Under the pieces are notes generated by a model. It made no database searches, was not told where the DNA came from, and saw only the letters and a program-made list of their open reading frames with translations. The position numbers and the translations under genes are program-made. From assembly GCF_027595985.1 (NCBI RefSeq), contig NC_073305.1:153338923-153402922 (forward strand): a stretch of DNA of 64,000 bases. The letters are read 5' to 3'. Of the stretch, positions 1 through 10,795 are shown piece by piece. The DNA is from Sorex araneus. Lineage: Eukaryota; Chordata; Mammalia; Eulipotyphla; Soricidae. Position 1 is the first letter of the stretch. Each line of letters begins with the position of its first letter.

Positions 1-74
1 TAAAAACTAAGAAACAGTTAGTTACTTGCCTTAGATCTGTCAAAATAAAATAGGTAAAGTGATTTACATGATGA

Positions 75-305
75 CTTTTAGTATCTGTATTGCAAACTAT
101 AATGCCCAAAAGGAAAGGGAGAGAAAGAGAGAGAGAGAGAAGAGAGTCAGAGATGGGGTGTGGAAGGGAAACTGGGGACATTGGTGGTGGGAAATGTACA
201 CTGGCGAAGAGATGGGTGTTGGATCATTATATAATTGAAATCCAATAATGAACAACTTTGTAACTGTATCACTGTGATTCAATTAAACAATAAATAATTT
301 TAAAA
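75..305 (+). mobile_element. L1 3' end, 5'-truncated
   Basis: A short sense copy of the shrew L1 3' untranslated region. It has the landmark order seen in other copies here: 'tgcaaactataatgcccaaaagg', a GA-rich run, 'ctggggacattggtggtgg', 'gatgggtgttggatcatt', 'aactttgtaactgt', 'gattcaattaaa', then an A/T-rich tail. The same landmarks appear reversed in the longer L1 copies at 6614, 17006 and 62113. No coding part remains. Confidence 0.75.
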
Positions 306-1389
306 CACCCATAGGCAAAGACTGGGGCACTCTACAATGGAATGGGGAAGTGAGCATATAATTAGTATTTGGGCTTACACATATTTGTGTGAATATTATA
401 AATATAAGCATCTAAATTCATCTACACATATAATTTCCAGGTTATTTTTGGTGTGAGGCATGAAAGGTAATTTTAAAAGGGAGAACCTAAAAATTATTAT
501 TTCTATATACCAAAGTAAATTAGGAAGACAGTTGGACTCTTAAAATTTCAGACTGCCATCAACACATAGTCCAAGAGCTCTTTAGTTAGGTAAAATATTT
601 CCTAAGATTTAAGGGAATACATATTTTGTGGTAGAGCTCATTTGGGGGCTACCCACGGATTTATTGCTCTCTCTGCTTTTGCAAACATTCCTCTGTAGAA
701 GTCCTGCAGCCCCTGGGGAAAGGGAAAGGGAGAACTGTTCATACCTTCAATAGAAAGAATGCTTGCCTCTTTTAAGAACGTTCTCTGATCTTACCATATA
801 TAGTAAAGTGGAGAATAACAGAGTGAGATACATTAATAACACTGGTGAGTTTATACTGCACAACCTGGAGGTGGAAAGGGAAGAAAAGTTTGGATATGGT
901 GTGCATTTTAGCCTGATCAAAGAAATATTTCTAAACTCTATCAGAAATTTTTATAAGAGTATATTTAAAATATACTCCTGGCAGAAGCAAATATTAATCC
1001 CTATTATAAAGAACTTGTGATTTGTTCTCTCTCTGGTCTGTGTTGCAAGGTTGGATTTATTCTGGTATACTCAACTGTCTTTGGATTATGGAAAAAACAT
1101 TGTTTTGCCCTTCTCTTTAGCAAGGTGGAAGAGGGAGAGGTGTTCTGCTTCATTTCAATGAAGTACATGCCTTCCATGAATCCTATTAGAATAGTAAATA
1201 TTGCAACTACTTTGCAGAATATTCGTGTGAGTTTCAAAGATCTCAAAAGACCTTACCCTACAGTCCAGGGCCAAATCACATAGCAATATCATGGCGCAGA
1301 TACAATGCATGTTATATGTATGCTCGATTTTCCTCAGTTTCGTTGATACCTATTCTACAATAAAATATTTTGTTAAAACCAGAAATGGA
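306..1389. other. Unassigned AT-rich sequence
   Basis: About 1.1 kb with no repeat family I recognise and no convincing gene. The largest open frames (80-90 codons) overlap one another on both strands, as expected by chance. Confidence 0.5.
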
Positions 1390-1860
1390 GGTGAAGAATC
1401 CTGGCCGGCGGGCACCGCAAGCCGGAGAATGCTTTGGACTCCAGGCCAGGCCACCAACACCGGGGTGCCCCAGACGGAGAAGGCACAGAGTCCCTGCCTT
1501 CTCCAGATGGAATCCTTGTGACACTGAGCTTCTACTAACACAGCTCCAGTATGTGGGACCAAAACTATTTCTCCAAACCACACGGGGGCACTGGAATCGG
1601 GAGATTCCAGCCTGCCCATAAAGCCAGAAGTAACACCCTCAACTTGTCCCCAGTGCCATCTTGCTGCACTGAGCGGTGAAGAATTCTGGCTGGCGGGCAC
1701 CACAAGCCAGAGAATGCTCCGGACCCCAGACTGGGCCACCAACATGGAGGTGCAGAGTCCCCACATTCTCCAGATGGAATCCTGGCGACACCGAGCTTTT
1801 ACTAACACGGCTCTGGTATGTGGGATCTGGACTATTTCTCCAAACCACGCGGCCGCTTAT
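1390..1860 (+). repeat. Two tandem ~285-bp GC-rich units
   Basis: The segment from about 1390 and the segment from about 1675 align along their first 185 or so bases (for example 'accgcaagccggagaatgct' against 'accacaagccagagaatgct'). This is a tandem duplication, the second unit being partial. Open frames here in several registers reflect composition and not a protein. Confidence 0.7.
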
Positions 1861-2365
1861 GCAGCCACGCTTCTTTTTCTGATATACAAAAGACCTCTCA
1901 GGAATGGCTCCTCCGCCCCCGAGGCACACAAACCAATCTCAGAATGGAGCGGCTGCTGGCAGAAATACCTCTGGAATTAATCACTAAAATATCAGAATTC
2001 CAAAAGCGCGAGTCCCCTTTCATGGCCATGCAACATCATATATTCTTTATTATCAGCAATAGAAAACAAATGATCTAATGATGCCTTTTCGGCAGATCTG
2101 ATAATTGGGAGGAAAATTCCAAATAATAATAGTGGGTTTTCTATCAAAAATTGAATGTAATCAAAGTAAAGCGAGAGTAAAGTGAAAGTCATCTGCCACA
2201 CAGGCAGGGTGGGGAGTGGGAGGGTGGTATACTGGGGATCTTGGTGGTGGAAAATGTGAACTGGTGAAGGGATGGGTGTTGGATCATTGTATGACTGAGA
2301 CTTAATCCTGAAAGCTTTGTAACTGTTCTCACGATTATTAAATAGAATTAAAAATTAAAAATTGA
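1390..2365 (+). mobile_element. Non-autonomous composite element with L1 3' tail
   Basis: A GC-rich 5' part is joined to an L1-like 3' end. The 5' part has two related units starting near 1390 and 1675, each opening with 'ggtgaagaat(c/t)ctggc(c/t)ggcgggcacc' and running through 'ccagatggaatcc' and 'ctccaaaccac'. A linker (about 1860-2110) is shared with the copy at 37441. The 3' part carries 'ctggggatcttggtggtgg', 'gatgggtgttggatcattg' and 'aagctttgtaactgt', then an A-rich end. An imperfect target-site duplication (about 'aaaccagaaatgga' / 'aaaacagaactgga') flanks it. There is no ORF2, so mobility would depend on L1 in trans. The 5' units could be L1 5'UTR monomers or an unrelated captured sequence. 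Confidence 0.6.
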
Positions 2366-2422
2366 AAAAACAGAACTGGAAACACCATATAGATATTAGC
2401 ATATAGAAAAAATACCCTTTCA

Positions 2423-2596
2423 GGGGCTGGAGAGATAGCACAGTGGGTAGGGCGTTTGCCTTGCATGAGGCCGACCCAAGTTCGATCGCCAGCATCCCAT
2501 ATGGTCCCCTGAGCACCGCCAGGAGTAATTCCTGAGTGCAGAGCCAGGAGTAACCCCTGTGCATTGCCGGGTGTGACCCAAAAAGCAAAAAAAATA
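2423..2596 (+). mobile_element. Shrew tRNA-derived SINE, L1-type A-rich tail
   Basis: Full-length copy. It has the tRNA-like head with box A- and box B-like segments (the latter 'aagttcgatcgcc'), the 'cccatatggtcccctgagca' body and the 'gtgacccaaaaagcaaaaa' end. An exact target-site duplication, 'aaataccctttca', flanks it. Confidence 0.93.
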
Positions 2597-2969
2597 AAAT
2601 ACCCTTTCAATTTATTATGAATACTCTTTAAGTAAAATGATACTAAATTTTATTGAAATTTATTTTGCTTTCTAGCAAGATCATTATAAATTTTGGTCTT
2701 GATATATTTATTCATTTATATAAATAAAATTAAGTATTAAACCATCTGGTAATTCCTAACTAGCCCCACTTAAATAAAATATATTATTTTTAGCATATGA
2801 CTGAATGAATTTTGCTTAATTTTTATTTTGGAGTATATATGATTAAAAGAAAACAATAATTTTAGTTTTGAAGTGCACGTTTGATATTTTAGATGAAAAT
2901 TTATGAATTTTTTAAGTTAAATGTATTTTATAGGATAACATTGACTTACATGAGCATATATGTTTTGGG
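2597..2969. other. Unassigned AT-rich sequence
   Basis: Very A/T-rich, with no recognised element or gene. Confidence 0.5.
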
Positions 2970-3126
2970 GAATAAGGTTCACGCTCCACAAAACACTTTA
3001 CCACACAAAACATATTCACCACCCATGTACAAATGTCGCTCTACCACATTTCATACCATTTCACTCCCCAGTAATGTATTCACCACCCCTCCACGAGTTT
3101 TGTTTAACTTTATGGTTAAACGGTGC
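2970..3126 (-). mobile_element. LINE 3'-end-like fragment, antisense
   Basis: C-rich 'accacccatg...ccaccac' text typical of the reverse complement of the LINE 3' ends in this window. Highly decayed; the family is uncertain. Confidence 0.35.
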
Positions 3127-4160
3127 TTTATTTACTTTTTAAATTGTTCACAATAATTTATTACATTCAAAATTCCAACACTGTCCTGCCACTATTACAC
3201 CTTCCCACGACCATTATTTCAAATTTTCTCACCTCCACATAAACCTGCCTTAAAGCTGGTCCTAAATGATTTATTTATTTTTTTATTTTTTGGGGGGTCA
3301 CACCCGGCTATGCACAGGGGTTACTCCTGGCTCTGCACTCAGGAATCACCCCTGGCGGTGCTCAGGGGACCATATGGGATGCTTGGAATCGAACCCGGGT
3401 CAGCCGCGTGCAAGGCAAACACCCTACCTACTGTGCTATTGCTCCAGCCCCTAAATGATTTATTTTGTATTGCTTATTTTGGATAATCGTCTAAAAATGA
3501 TCCAAAAATGTTTTCTTAGAACATTATACTAACATTATACTAACTAAGTGTGTGAAGATCGTTATATCTCACCCTGGAGCCATTAGCCCTTATATAAGAG
3601 ATTACTAACATGTTGTTACAAATTGAGCCTTGTGTGCTATTTTTTTTTTATTGAGAGCAGTTGCCTTCTACCTTACAACCCATCGAATGTGGTGTGCTAC
3701 TCTTTGTACATCAGCGGAGTAGAGTGTTAGATTTCACAGCAGCGTCTTGCAAGCATTCTAAAATTTTAAATAGGGTGATACAACTGGAGGTGACATTAGT
3801 GTCTGGAGGTATCTCTCCAGCTTGTGGCACTCGTTGGAGATTTATTCGTGAGTCTCTGAATCACAATCATTAATGAGCTCATAGGTACCAGAGACAGTTC
3901 TTGGGCATAAACTGCCAGGCTCCCAGAAGAACAAGGAGATGGGGTAGGACACCTATTCCCAACTCTGCAAGAGCCTGGACATTTCAGTCACAAAAGCCGC
4001 ACACCTGAGGTATTCAGTGGATTCATTCTCATGCATGAGGGCTCATCGTGAGCCTGTGGCGATGGGCTATGAGCATAGTGACGACTGGGTTCTGGAGGTT
4101 TTTGGCCGCTGGGGCTCAATTGAGGCAGGTAGAGGGACTTGTCTGCTCCCCTCCTGTTGT
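3127..4160 (-). mobile_element. Unassigned LINE-tail-like repeat, copy 1
   Basis: On the minus strand this ends in 'gtaataaattattgtgaacaa' plus an A/T tail. It carries 'ccattatttcaaattttc' and 'gccttctac...catc' blocks shared with 30735-31430 and 43790-44520. It is interrupted by the SINE at 3276-3449. The distal 3690-4160 part is GC-richer ('ggccgctggggctcaattga'). I recognise no coding motif. Confidence 0.5.
3276..3449 (-). mobile_element. Shrew tRNA-derived SINE, L1-type tail, antisense
   Basis: Reverse complement of the SINE, from a T-rich run through 'gggtcacacccggc' to 'gctattgctccagcccc'. The target-site duplication 'cctaaatgatttatt' is exact on both sides. Confidence 0.92.
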
Positions 4161-4337
4161 CCCAGATGAGATAGCCTAGCCTCTTAAACTATGAATCACA
4201 AACTCATGTGGGTCCATAAAACCTCTAAATTAATATAATGTTTTCAAAATCAAAGAACTATAAGATATACAATGACTATGGTAGTGTACCTTCCTTAAAA
4301 ATAGTTACATAAAAATAGTTATATACAAAGAGATTAA

Positions 4338-4496
4338 GTAGAGTGGGTAAGGTATTTGCCTCACATACAGCTTGCCAGGTGTGATTCCTGGCACCCCATG
4401 GTGTCCCACAAGTACTGACAGAAGATTCTCCTGAGTCCAGAATCTGGAATAGCTCTCTGAGTACCTTCATGTGTGCCCCCAAACAACAATAACAAA
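4338..4496 (+). mobile_element. Old diverged shrew-type SINE
   Basis: A decayed relative of the main SINE: 'gagtgggtaaggtatttgcc', 'gattcctggcaccccat', 'ctgagtccagaatc', then an A-rich end. Confidence 0.55.
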
Positions 4497-4784
4497 CTGT
4501 TCTATGGACATACTTACTCAGTGTTACTTGAATCCAAGAGTGGAAGACTTAAGTTTTAGTATCAGGTAATAAAAATTTCAGAGAAGTTTAGATACTCAGT
4601 TAGATTAGAGCAGGAATTACATGGTATTGCAAGAATGAATCTAGAAAGTTATGCAGTAGACCTATGATTTAGGATCTTATTACTACTAAGCAGTGTGGAT
4701 TTTGTGCTTTTATGTGCCATTGCTATTTCAAATACCCACTTTTACAATTGAACTCAGACAAGAATATTTATTTTTCCTCTTACA

Positions 4785-4975
4785 GTGTGACTCCATCCTT
4801 CTCAGAGATCCCGGCAAGCTACTGAGAGTATCCCACCCGCCGGCAGAGCCTGGCAAGTTCCCCGTGGCATACTCAATATGACAAAACCAGTAACAAGTCT
4901 CACAATGGAGACATTACTGTGCCCGCTCGAGCAAATCGATGAACAACAGGAGGACAGTGCTTCAGTGTGAATATT
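4785..4975 (+). mobile_element. RTE-tail SINE fragment lacking its tRNA head
   Basis: Contains the body ('gcaagctactgagagtatcc', 'agcctggcaagttcc', 'aaaaccagtaacaagtctca') and the RTE-type 3' tail ('tggagacattactg', 'gcccgctcgagcaaatcgat', 'gacagtg') of the chimeric SINE. The head is missing. Confidence 0.75.
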
Positions 4976-5878
4976 TTAAAGACATATCTAATTTGAATTT
5001 GTTAGCTTAACATTTAGAATATCATGTCACATTATATTTGCTAAAATATGTTTATTAAGTTATTAGATTATAAATATTGTACTTTGTCTTCAAGGATATT
5101 CCAGTATTTTCTCATTTGTCATTTCTTATTGCTAATATATAGATCTAATCTTACATTTACTTGCTAAAATAATCTGTTAGACCGGTGATATTTATAAGGT
5201 AGTATTAACATTTTTTGTCCTCCATTCTTGTCACAAGACATTTCATAGTGATAGTTTAGTAAATGACTAGATATGTGAATTAGTAAAAAAAAATCACTAA
5301 ACTCTGCAATCAATTGACAATAAATAACCCCAACAAATATGAGACTCAGTGTTGTGTTGTATTTTCCTTACACCAAATGAAGATAACCAATTGATTTGGG
5401 AATTCTGTGATCTACTTGACATCACACTGGCATCTGGAATTTGATTGTGATAGAAATCATGTGCACTAAGGAAGTTTACAAATGCTGCAACCAGGTTGGA
5501 TTTTTTTTCTTTTTGTTTTTCATTTCCCAGAAAATCCAGCTGCAAAGCATTGGCCGGCATCAACATTCAGAAAGCTTATCCTTGAGTCAGATGTTTATAT
5601 ACTGTATCTTGGAATGAAGTAAAATCGTGTGAACAGGAAAAATAATATCCAGTTGCTCCACAGCTGTTTCAGTACAGAATCAGATCACTCCCCAGTCAAT
5701 ACCCTTCCTTATTCGCTTCAATCAGGCTCTGAGTGTCAAATTACTAGTACAAAAATATTTTCAAATTGCGTGACCTACATAGATGCATACTGAAAAAATG
5801 ACTAATTTTTTTAACCACCTCTCAGAGGTACAGATCAAAAAGTTTCTCTCCTATTTTTTTCCCACTCCATGAGCATAT
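4976..5878. other. Unassigned AT-rich sequence
   Basis: About 900 bases with no recognised repeat. The longest open frame (89 codons, minus, 5297-5566) matches nothing I know. Confidence 0.45.
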
Positions 5879-6412
5879 TTTTTATTGAATCACCAGGAGA
5901 TACGTTACAAAGCTTTCATGATTGAGTTTCTGTCATACAATGAGCAAACACCCATCCCCCCATCAGTGTACATTTTCCACCACCAATGTCTCCTAAGAAG
6001 TTTTTGCACCTCAAGAGAAACAGTGACTAGGGGGGCTGGAGCGATAGCACAGCGGGTAGGGCGTTTGCTTTGCACGCGGCCGACCCGGGTTCAATTCCCA
6101 GCATCCCATATGGTCCCCCAGCACTGCCAGGAGTAATTCCTGAGTGCAGAGCCAGGAGTAACCCCTGTGTGCTGCTGGGTGTGACCCCAAAAAGCAAAAA
6201 ATAAATAAATCAAAAAAAAAAAAGAGAAACAGTGACCAAAACACAGAGAGATCCCACTAAATGGGGAAAATTATTTACCCAATACCTATCAGATAAGGGA
6301 TTAACATCCAGGATATACAAGACAATAGTAGAACTGTACAAGAAAAAAAACCTCCAATGCCATCTCTCCTATTTCTTACAAGAAGAAAAGAAACTCAGGT
6401 TAGCAGCTTATA
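5879..6412 (-). mobile_element. 5'-inverted L1 copy
   Basis: The left part (5879-5995) is the L1 3' end in antisense ('attgaatcaccaggagatacg', 'cccatccccccatcagtgta'). The right part (from 5996, resuming after the SINE at 6222) is L1 ORF2 sequence in sense and encodes residues resembling SDKGLTSRIYKTIVELYKKK. This is the usual outcome of twin-primed reverse transcription of a minus-strand copy. A later SINE split the inverted part. Confidence 0.75.
6029..6221 (+). mobile_element. Shrew tRNA-derived SINE, L1-type tail
   Basis: Near-consensus head, body and A-rich tail. The target-site duplication 'aagagaaacagtgac' is exact (6013-6027 and 6222-6236). It sits inside the older L1 copy, so it is younger than that copy. 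Confidence 0.95.
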
Positions 6413-6533
6413 ACTCCTTCCTTCCTTCCTTCCTTCCTTCCTTCCTTCCTTCCTTCCTTCCTTCCTTCCTTCCTTCCTTCCTTCCTTCCTTCCTTCCTTC
6501 CTTCCTTCCTTCCTTCCTTCCTTCCTTCCTTCT

Positions 6534-6613
<80 letters not shown>
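6413..6613. repeat. (CTTC)n then (CTTT)n microsatellite
   Basis: About 115 bases of CTTC repeats followed by about 80 of CTTT, directly abutting the 3' end of the minus-strand L1 at 6614. It probably grew from that element's poly(A) tail. Open frames through it (Ser/Phe/Leu/Pro repeats) are artefacts. Confidence 0.97.
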
Positions 6614-8825
6614 AAATTTTATTGATTCACTGTGAAATATAGTTACAAGCCTTTATGTCTGAGTTACAAACACACAATGATCAAATACCCATCCCTCCAC
6701 TAGTGCACATTCCCCACCAACAATATCCCCAGTATACCCCCACCTTTCCCACCCTCCCCCTGTCTCCATGGCAGACAATATTCCCCATACTCTCTCTCCT
6801 TTTGGGCATTATGGTTTGCAATGCAAATACTGAGAGGTTATCATTTTTGGTCCTTTATCTACTTTCAGCACACATCTCCCACCCCAATCGATTCCTCTAA
6901 CCATCATTTTCTTAGTGATCCCTTCTCTATTCCATCTATCCTCTCCCTGCCTGCTCATGAGGCAGGCTTCCAACTATGGAGCAATCTTCCTGACCCTTCT
7001 ATCTACTGCCCTTGGGTATTGGGCTTGTGTTATGTTATTTTATACTTGACAAATGAGTTCAGTCCTTCTATGTCTGCCCCTCTCTTTCTGACTCATTTCA
7101 CTTAGCATGATACTCCCCATGTTTATCCATTTATAAGCAAATTTCATGAATTCATCTCTCCTAACAGCTGCATAGTATTCCATTGTGTAGATATACCAAA
7201 GTTTCTTTAACCAGTCATCTGTTTTAGGGCACTCGGGTTGTTTCCATATTTTGGCTATTGTGAACAGTGCTACAATGAATATATAGGTACAGATGTCATT
7301 TCTACTGTGCTCTTTTGCATCCTTGGGATATATTCCCAGAAGTGGTATTGTGGGGTCATATGGAAACTCAATTTCTAGTTTTTGAAGGACTGTCCATATT
7401 GTTTTCCAGAAAGGCTGGACCAGTCAGCATTCTCACCAACAGTGAAGGAGCGTCCCCTTTTTCCACATCCACGCCAGCACTGGTTGCTTTTGTTCTTTTG
7501 AATGTGTGCCAGTCTCTGTGGTATGAGATGATATCTCATTGTTGTTTTGATTTGCATCTCCCTGATGACTAGCGATGTGGAGCATTTTTTCATGTGCCTT
7601 TTGGCCATTTGTATTTCTTTTTTGAGGAAACTTCTGTTCATTTCTTCTCTCCATTTTTTGACGGGGTTGGAGGGTTTTTTCTTATACAATTCTTCAAGTA
7701 TCTTGTATATCCTGGATATTAATCCCTTATCAGATGGGTATTGGGTAAATATTCTTTCGCATTCTGTGGGCTCTTTTTGTATTTTGGTCACTGTTTCTTT
7801 TGAAGTGCAGAAGCTTCTTAGTTTCATGTAGTCCCATTTGTTTATATTTGCTTCCACTTGCATGGTCAGTGCTGTTTCATCCTTAAAGATGCTTTTAGCT
7901 TCAATGTCATGGAGAGTTCTGCCTACATTTTCTTCTATGAACCTTATAGATTCATGTTTGATATTGAGGTCTTTAATCCACTTTGATCTGACTTTTGTGC
8001 CTGGCATTAGACAGAGGTCAGAGTTCATTTTTTTGCAGGTTTTCCCAGCACCACTTGTTGAAGAGGCTTTCCTTGTTCCACTTTGCATTTCTTGCTCCTT
8101 TGTCAAAGATTAAGTGACCATATATTTGGGGGTCTGTGACAGGATATTCAACTCTGTTCCATTGGTTTGCAGATCTGCTTTCATCCCAATACCATGCTGT
8201 TTTAATTGCTACTGCTTTGTAGTAGAGTTTGAAGTTGGGGAAGGTGACGCCACCCATCTTCTTTTTCCCAAGGATTACTTTAGCTATTTCTGGGGGTTAT
8301 TGTTCCATATAAATTTCAGGAGTGATTTGTCTATTTCTTTGAAAAATGTCATGGGTATCCTGATAGGGACTGCATTAAATTTGTATAGTGCTTTGGGCAG
8401 TATTGCCATTTTGATCATGCTAATTCTCCCTATCCATGAGCAGGGGATGTGTCTCCATTTCCTAGTGTCCTCCTTTATTGAAGTAGTGTTTTGTAATTTT
8501 CCTTGTATAGGTCCTTCACCTCTTTGGTTAAGCTGATTCCAAGGTACTTGATGTTCTGAGGTACTATTGTGAACAGGATTGTTTTTTGTAAATGTCTCTT
8601 TCTTCTCTTTCATTATTTGTATATAAGAAAGCCATGGACTTTTTGGGTGTTGATTTTGTAGCCAGCCACTTTACTATATCGACTTATTGTTTCTAGAAGC
8701 TTTTCTGTAGAGTCTTTAGGGTTTTCCAAGTATAGTATCATATCATTTGCAAATAGTGATAACTTGATCTCTTCCTTTCCTATCTGTATGCCCTTGATAT
8801 CTTTTTCTTGTCTAGCTTAATATAT
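6614..8825 (-). mobile_element. L1 LINE, 5'-truncated, 2.2 kb
   Basis: The longest L1 in the window, minus strand. The 3'UTR reaches 6614 next to a polypyrimidine run. The ORF2 C-terminal region is recognisable from about 7100 to 8820, and the 5' end is truncated inside ORF2 near 8825. It is the reference for the many short L1 3' ends elsewhere. Frameshifts and stops break the frame, so it cannot encode a working ORF2 protein. Confidence 0.93.
7375..8613 (-). pseudogene. L1 ORF2 C-terminal remnant
   Basis: Three adjacent minus-strand frames (8613-8284, 8257-8018, 8106-7375) give successive parts of L1 ORF2 downstream of the reverse-transcriptase core. Landmarks include [49 protein letters not shown], then [30 protein letters not shown] and [13 protein letters not shown]. 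The cysteine-rich knuckle starts as CWRGCG and then loses its frame near 7454-7463; the rest of the motif lies in the neighbouring frame. The catalytic YADD segment is beyond the 5' truncation. Confidence 0.92.
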
Positions 8826-8844
8826 CTTTTACTGTGTTCATACA

Positions 8845-9537
8845 GTGTGAACTGTATGACTAGAAATATTATAAGAAGTAAATTTACCATGATGGTTTAA
8901 ATGGATTACTGGCTGAGGAAAGGAGAAAGCAATGCACCCTAGATGGAATCCCGCTTTTGAGAGGATTTCCTAGTAATCTGGATTAATCTCCTCAAATGAG
9001 ATTTTGTCCTTGACTCAATCTCATGAAGGATTGGCTTCACACGTTTGTTGTTATGATAACGTTCAACCCCACCTTTGTGTGTCCCCCACCCTTAATGATT
9101 TCTATATAACTATGCTATAAGGGATAAGAGGGGACTAGACATTGAAGATAAGAGAACCAGAACTGAGACTGCGGAGACTTGGAGACTTTGGAATAGAAGG
9201 AGGTCTAGATGATAATGATGATTGGAAGTAGAGGACTTTGAAGTCTACGAGGAGACTACGATGATGGAACTATGATGACTGGGACTGCAACCAAAACTAC
9301 CACTACGACTGTACTATAAAGGGAGAGATTGAACTATGTTGGAGTGGAGAGAGAAATAAACCAACTACTGACCAGCCTGGGGCCCAATTCTTGTTTCTCC
9401 ATCCCCCCCAGTCCTTCCTCACCCATTGCTGTGGGCTGGCCAGGGAATGTCTCTCGGCCACCAAACGCTTGAGTCCCGCATGCCCTCACCTTTTCTGGGA
9501 AATTCACAAGAGTCAATTCTGACTAATGTAAGCAAAA
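8845..9537 (+). mobile_element. Possible solo LTR or element 5' region
   Basis: A low-complexity-free segment with a TATA-like 'tatataa' at 9103-9109 and AATAAA at 9355-9360, a spacing compatible with LTR U3/R. No internal retroviral coding sequence follows; it runs directly into an RTE-tail element at about 9538. It could instead be the 5' part of that element. I could not define TG...CA ends or a target-site duplication. Confidence 0.3.
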
Positions 9538-9955
9538 CCAGACCCCCCACTTTCCAGTAGCCTGACTGCCACATGCACAAACTGTCTCCGGATCCGTGTA
9601 ATCCCATCAAAGGCCAGGATCCAGAGACTGTAAAACAACGCTCCAAGAGCGACCTCTTATAGCTTAATTCTCTCTCTCAGAGAACCTGGCAAGTTACTGA
9701 GAGCATCCTGCCCTCACGGCAGAGCCTGGCAAATTCTCTGTGGCATATTCTATATACAAAATACAGTAACAATGATGGGCCTCATTCTCCTTACCCTGTA
9801 AGAGCCTCCAATGCGGCACTGCTGGGGAGATGAGTAAAGAGAGGCTGCTAAAATCTCAGGGCTAGGATGAATGAAGATGTTACTGGTGCCTGCAACGAGC
9901 AAATCGATGATCTGAAGGATGATAGTGATACAGTGAAACAGTGGTAGTTTTATCC
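9538..9955 (+). mobile_element. RTE-tail non-autonomous element, short copy
   Basis: Blocks shared with the copies at 26893, 35560, 41629 and 46145: 'ttccagtagcctg', 'tgtaatcccatcaa', 'gagactgtaaaac', 'gagagcatcctgccc', 'gagcctccaatgcggca', 'aaatctcagggctagga', then the RTE tail 'gttactggtgcctgc' and 'gagcaaatcgat' with a 'gatacagtga' end. Confidence 0.75.
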
Positions 9956-10649
9956 ATTACCTTACCATCAATTAATAAGTTATATATGCACCTATGCATA
10001 CAGTCCAAACACCTCACCTTAGCACTAAATGAATTTTATTTAATATGTATTCCTGTCTATTCAAAACTTAAAGCTAATATATCCACATAAAATTTAACCA
10101 TGATTGAAAGTTCAATTTTCACACTTATGAAGAGTACATCAGCTGTAACAAGAGCAACTTTTGGAACATTAAGCACTGGCCTTTTCTTGTTGCAATTTTT
10201 CAGATTTTAAAATGGCTATGGTTTTGTAAATCCTGTGATCTTTCATAACTGTGGCCTTTAGTTGGTTCCTAAGGATCTCAATTGACCTCAGGTTCATGTA
10301 TGGTATCACTTACATGGACTATACTTTATTTTCTACTATGATGATGTAGGCCTTGTAGGTCCCTTGAATTAATAGCAAGGCTTTATAGCAAGATAATGCT
10401 CATATTTCAAATAATTTCAAGATATAAAACTCAAAATAAAACAACCTTTTCAGCCTCTTACCCTTATTAAACATAAATAATCTCAACCTGTTAGTATGTC
10501 TTTCCCATTGGGCCCAAGTCGGTTATGATTTGGCAAAAATCCTTAAATGAACAGTTTTCATATATATTTTATATTTTATGTGCACATTTTGAATTTACAA
10601 ATTTTATTTTTATTTTACAATGATTATTTTAAAATTATATGCATATTAT
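9956..10649. other. Unassigned AT-rich sequence
   Basis: About 700 bases with no recognised repeat, RNA or gene. Confidence 0.45.
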
Positions 10650-10795
10650 ATTTTGGTTTGGGGACCAAACCCAACGGTGATCTGCTCCAAACTCAGTTAT
10701 CTGGGGTGACTATCAGTGGTGCTGGGAATTAGTCCCCCAGGCCCCCCTCATTTGAAGCATGCACACAGCCTTTTGAGCTGTCCTCTCTGAACCTT
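10650..10795 (-). mobile_element. Old SINE, antisense
   Basis: Degenerate reverse complement of the SINE: 'ggtttggggaccaaaccca', 'gtggtgctgggaattagtcc', 'gcatgcacacagccttttgagctgt'. Confidence 0.5.

Noticed and set aside
1350-1929. Tryptophan- and serine-rich gene on the minus strand
   Set aside because: The frames lie in the tandem units of a composite mobile element and are repeated with it; no start, splice or family evidence.
6413-6613. CRISPR-like array or repeat protein
   Set aside because: The repeats are 4-bp units with no spacers, and this is mammalian DNA. It is a simple microsatellite.
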